From Bacteroidales bacterium UBA714 (lineage in GTDB: Bacteria; Bacteroidota; Bacteroidia; Bacteroidales; UBA932): a stretch of DNA of 17,634 nucleotides. Where the stretch lies: the NCBI GenBank assembly GCA_002298075.1, contig DBLW01000123.1:1-17634 (forward strand). Reading direction: 5' to 3'. The notes beneath the pieces are model-generated. The model ran no database searches, had not been told where the DNA came from, and saw only the letters and a program-made list of their open reading frames with translations. Every line of letters begins with the position of its first letter. Within the stretch, counting starts at the first letter, position 1. The position numbers and the translations under genes were made by a program. Positions 14,738-17,634 of this stretch are shown here, one piece after another.

Positions 14738-16291
14738 TTACTCCCACTCTATTGTTGCAGGCGGTTTTGAAGAAATGTCGTAGCAGACTCTGTTGACCCC
14801 CTTGACATGGTTTATTATGTCGTTGCTGACCTTTGCCATGAATCCGTAAGGCAGATGTGCCCAGTCAGCGGACATGGCGTCAGTGCTTGTAACCGCCCTC
14901 AGCGCTACTGCCTGCTCATATGTGCGCTCGTCGCCCATCACTCCGACGCTCTGGACAGGAAGCAATATCACTCCGGCCTGCCATACCTGGTCATAAAGGC
15001 TTGTCTGTGTCCCGTCCGGATTTTCCGTTGTCCACTCCCTGAGACCGCGGATGAAAATGTCATCGGCTTCCTGAAGCACCGCCACTTTCTCCGGAGTTAT
15101 GTCTCCGAGAATACGTACCGCAAGTCCCGGCCCCGGGAAAGGATGACGTCCAATGAGGTGCTCCGGCATACCCATCTGGCGTCCTACCCTGCGGACCTCA
15201 TCTTTGAAGAGCCATTTGAGAGGCTCACACAGCTTGAGGTTCATTTTCTCAGGAAGTCCTCCCACATTGTGGTGGCTCTTGATGACCTTGCCCGTGATGT
15301 TAAGGCTCTCAATCCTGTCAGGGTAAATCGTGCCCTGTGCAAGCCAGCGGGCATCCTTTATCTTCATGGCCTCGGCATCGAACACGTCGATGAACCCCTT
15401 GCCTATTATCTTGCGTTTCTTCTCCGGGTCAGACACCCCCTTAAGCTCAGAAAAGAATTTCTCGCTCGCATCAACCCCGATGACATTGAGTCCGAGACAC
15501 TCGTAATCTTTCATGACATCCCTGAACTCATTCTTGCGGAGAAGACCGTGGTTAACGAAGATGCAGGTCAGCCTGTCTCCTATGGCCTTATTGAGCAGAA
15601 CCGCAGCCACGGAAGAGTCAACACCTCCTGAAAGCCCGAGTATGACCCTGTCGTCTCCAAGCTCTGCCTTGAGCTCTGCCACGGTAGTCTCGACAAATGA
15701 GGCCGGGCTCCAGTCCTGGCGGCTTCCGCAGATGTCAACCGCAAAATTACGGAGCAGGAGGGTTCCCTGTGCCGAATGGTATGCCTCAGGATGGAACTGA
15801 ACGCCCCAAAGAGGCTCATCAGCCGCCTGATATGCGGCATACTGCACCTTGTCGGTGGAAGCGATGCACCTGAATCCTTCCGGAATCGCAGTTATCGTGT
15901 CTCCATGGCTCATCCATACCTGTGAATTTTCGTCAAATCCCTTGAACAATGGATTGTCATGCTCGAATGACCTGAGGTTGGCACGCCCGTACTCCCTTGT
16001 GCCTGCCGGTTCCACGCGTCCTCCGTAAAGCTGGGACATGTACTGTGCTCCGTAGCAGATGCCGAGAATCGGATATTTGCCGCGGATACGGCTCAAATCC
16101 ACTTTGAATGCCTCCGGGTCATAAACGCTGTAGGGAGAACCGGAAAGGATGACACCGATGACCGAGGGGTCGTCATGAGGGAATTTGTCATACGGCAAAA
16201 TTTCACAGAAGGTGTCAAGTTCACGCAGACGGCGGCCGATCAGCTGCGTAGTCTGCGAACCGAAATCAAGAATGATGATTTTCTGCTGCAT
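14738..16291 (-). CDS. guaA: GMP synthase (glutamine-hydrolysing)
   Basis: GuaA converts XMP to GMP with ATP and glutamine, the last step of guanine nucleotide synthesis. The 517 residues contain an N-terminal class I glutaminase with C79 in LGICYGAQ and H167 and E169 in QFHPEA. Next comes the ATP pyrophosphatase loop S221-G222-G223-V224-D225-S226. The C-terminal dimerisation domain ends in KPPATIEWE, the usual family ending. Length is close to E. coli (525). The start at 16291 gives the usual MQQKIIILDFGSQ opening, and a promoter lies about 30 bases upstream. It is divergent from the NagB-LmbE gene and precedes the PurF-like gene by 112 bases, so it may be transcribed alone or with the carAB operon. 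The short leader leaves no room for a riboswitch. Confidence 0.97.
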   Translation of the reverse strand: MQQKIIILDFGSQTTQLIGRRLRELDTFCEILPYDKFPHDDPSVIGVILSGSPYSVYDPEAFKVDLSRIRGKYPILGICYGAQYMSQLYGGRVEPAGTREYGRANLRSFEHDNPLFKGFDENSQVWMSHGDTITAIPEGFRCIASTDKVQYAAYQAADEPLWGVQFHPEAYHSAQGTLLLRNFAVDICGSRQDWSPASFVETTVAELKAELGDDRVILGLSGGVDSSVAAVLLNKAIGDRLTCIFVNHGLLRKNEFRDVMKDYECLGLNVIGVDASEKFFSELKGVSDPEKKRKIIGKGFIDVFDAEAMKIKDARWLAQGTIYPDRIESLNITGKVIKSHHNVGGLPEKMNLKLCEPLKWLFKDEVRRVGRQMGMPEHLIGRHPFPGPGLAVRILGDITPEKVAVLQEADDIFIRGLREWTTENPDGTQTSLYDQVWQAGVILLPVQSVGVMGDERTYEQAVALRAVTSTDAMSADWAHLPYGFMAKVSNDIINHVKGVNRVCYDISSKPPATIEWE

Positions 16292-16320
16292 CGTTTAATG
16301 TATGTATTTTTTCGTCGGCG

Positions 16321-16352
16321 CAAAAGTAGGGCATTTTATGAAAAAAATCAAT
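16321..16352 (-). promoter_or_regulatory. Promoter of guaA
   Basis: On the minus strand ATTG (16352-16349) is followed after 20 bases by TACTTTTG (16328-16321), an exact TAnnTTTG box with a -33 box one base from consensus. Transcription would begin near 16315, about 24 bases before the guaA ATG. Confidence 0.65.
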
Positions 16353-16419
16353 GTTTGCAACTTAATTATTTCGTATATTTAATGCTTTGCACATATATAC
16401 GCCTGAGTCTCGGCATAAT

Positions 16420-16433
16420 CAAAGTAAACTTTG
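16420..16433. promoter_or_regulatory. 14-base palindrome overlapping the -33 box (possible operator)
   Basis: CAAAGT and ACTTTG are perfect inverted repeats separated by AA, and the second half contains the TTTG -33 box of the nagB promoter. A bound regulator would block or recruit polymerase. It may be chance in AT-rich DNA. Confidence 0.35.
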
Positions 16434-16461
16434 CTTTTGCTCTCAACTTTTGCTATATTTG
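16430..16461 (+). promoter_or_regulatory. Promoter of the NagB-LmbE gene
   Basis: TTTG at 16430-16433 and TATATTTG at 16454-16461 are separated by 20 bases, an exact match to the Bacteroidales consensus at both boxes. The start would be near 16467, about 20 bases before the ATG at 16487. This is the best promoter in the window. Confidence 0.75.
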
Positions 16462-16486
16462 CACCGCTTTAAAATCTTGACATCAG

Positions 16487-17634
16487 ATGAAGAAATTTTC
16501 TTTGCCTAAAGACGGCGGCCTTATCGAGGCCGGTCTTTCAAGAGGCATCCTTCACAGCTACGAAAGGATACCTGCTCATGTTTATGAAGATGAGGAAATT
16601 GCGAGTTCGCGCATTGCCGATGAGGTGGTGGACGCTGTCAACTCAGCACAGGGGACGTTCAAACTTGGACTTACGACAGGTTCGTCTCCGGTGGCATTAT
16701 ATAAGGAACTTGCCAAAAGGCACTCGGAGGGCAAGGTTTCTTTCAGCAATGTCGAGATTTTCAGCATTGATGAGTATTTTCCGGCTCCTGCAGACCAGTT
16801 CAGCCGCAACAGCCGTCTCTATGAGGACTTTCTCGCACATGTGGACGTGAAGCCGGAGAATGTGCACATACCTAAGTATGACGGATCCTGCGGCAATGTG
16901 AGCGATTTGAATACGGCATTCGATGCAAAAGCTACCGGTCTCGACCTGCTCATAATGGGTGTAGGCGAGAAAGGCCAGGTGGGATTCAACGAACCGGGCA
17001 CATCTGAAAAAAGCCGCACAAGGACAATCCTGCTATCATATGGCTCGAGGAAAAGGCAGGCGAGATATTTCAGCGGCAACCTTGACGTGACGCCGCGCAA
17101 AGCCATCGCAATGGGCATATCCACGATGCTGAGCGCAAAGAAAATCATTCTCATGGCCTGGGGAGAAGACAAGGCCGAAGCTGTCAAGAACATTGTGGAG
17201 GTGAAGGCTGACTACTCATGTCCGGCATCACTACTCCAGAAGCATGACAACATATCATTCTATGCGGACGAAAATTCCGCAAGCCTGCTCACACGCAATG
17301 TAGCGCCTTGGCTGGTGGGACCTTGCGAGTGGACACCTAAATTCCGCAGGAAAGCCGTAGTATGGCTCTGCGAGACTGTCGGAAAGCCTATCCTCAAGCT
17401 TACTCAGAAAGACTATCTTGCCAACGGGCTGAGCGAGCTTCTTGAGCAGCACGGTCCGTTCGACAAAATCAACATTGACATATTCAATGACCTCCAGCAC
17501 ACAATCACCGGCTGGCCCGGCGGAAAGCCGAATGCTGATGACAGCACAAGGCCTGTGCCTTCATCACCGTTCCCTAAGAGGGTGGTGGTGTTCTCTCCGC
17601 ATCCGGACGATGACGTGATATCAATGGGAGGAAC
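16487..17634 (+). CDS. nagB: NagB-like glucosamine-6-phosphate deaminase fused to a LmbE/PIG-L deacetylase domain, partial (continues off the right edge)
   Basis: The frame opens at 16487 and runs to the window end (382 codons). Residues of about 30-260 form a NagB/sugar-phosphate isomerase domain: LTTGSSPVALYKEL, then D95-E96-Y97 in FSIDEYF, and GFNEPG at 166-171. Residues 372-376 are HPDDD followed by VISMGG, the zinc-binding start of a LmbE/PIG-L N-deacetylase domain. This two-domain protein of about 660 residues is a known Bacteroidetes type, annotated as glucosamine-6-phosphate deaminase. Canonical NagB turns glucosamine-6-phosphate into fructose-6-phosphate and ammonia. In this copy the catalytic D-G-H of E. 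coli (D141, H143) reads K162-G163-Q164, although the later glutamate E169 is kept. Classical deaminase activity is therefore doubtful; the deacetylase domain seems intact as far as visible. It is divergent from guaA. Confidence 0.88.
   Translation, partial: MKKFSLPKDGGLIEAGLSRGILHSYERIPAHVYEDEEIASSRIADEVVDAVNSAQGTFKLGLTTGSSPVALYKELAKRHSEGKVSFSNVEIFSIDEYFPAPADQFSRNSRLYEDFLAHVDVKPENVHIPKYDGSCGNVSDLNTAFDAKATGLDLLIMGVGEKGQVGFNEPGTSEKSRTRTILLSYGSRKRQARYFSGNLDVTPRKAIAMGISTMLSAKKIILMAWGEDKAEAVKNIVEVKADYSCPASLLQKHDNISFYADENSASLLTRNVAPWLVGPCEWTPKFRRKAVVWLCETVGKPILKLTQKDYLANGLSELLEQHGPFDKINIDIFNDLQHTITGWPGGKPNADDSTRPVPSSPFPKRVVVFSPHPDDDVISMGG

Overview
The window looks like the chromosome of a member of Bacteroidota, order Bacteroidales. 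Four things point there. Several gene starts are preceded by the Bacteroidales promoter pattern (TTTG near -33, TAnnTTTG near -7). Only a few starts carry a clear Shine-Dalgarno sequence. The genome carries the long NagB protein fused to a LmbE/PIG-L deacetylase domain. It also carries the gene order amidophosphoribosyltransferase-like, carA, carB, with CarAB of the type that resembles the eukaryotic CAD enzyme. The genus cannot be fixed from the sequence. No RNA gene, CRISPR array, insertion sequence or phage gene was seen.

Left part, 1-2332. On the minus strand a single-domain LytTR transcription regulator is followed, with a 14-base overlap, by the start of a small membrane-anchored protein that runs off the left edge. 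Divergent to them is creD, an inner-membrane protein gene closed by a strong hairpin. The 370-base gap between the two transcription units (641-1013, or 307 bases from the longest possible lytTR start) holds candidate promoters and two sets of short direct repeats.

Middle part, 2337-8366. A plus-strand operon encodes SbcD, SbcC (the Mre11/Rad50-type DNA-end nuclease) and a GNAT acetyltransferase. It has a good promoter and two tiny chained leader reading frames. A convergent Rpn-family PD-(D/E)XK nuclease/putative transposase gene follows on the minus strand, and a hairpin lies at the meeting point.

Right part, 8411-17634. On the minus strand lie guaA, a divergent PurF-like amidotransferase, carA and carB. 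These are glutamine-dependent enzymes for GMP, the PRPP amidotransferase step and carbamoyl phosphate. The last three genes are tightly packed (a 4-base overlap and a 27-base gap) and form an operon; guaA is 112 bases upstream and may be part of it. Divergent from guaA, with well-formed promoters for both, is a NagB-LmbE fusion gene cut by the right edge.

Most of the window is core metabolism and repair. The points most worth following are four. The NagB domain has lost two catalytic residues. The PurF-like protein has lost the iron-sulfur ligands and has a changed oxyanion-hole residue. LytTR sits in a translationally overlapping pair with a membrane protein. The sbcD leader holds a chain of ATGA-coupled mini reading frames. 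I did not find a clear new defence or mobile system.
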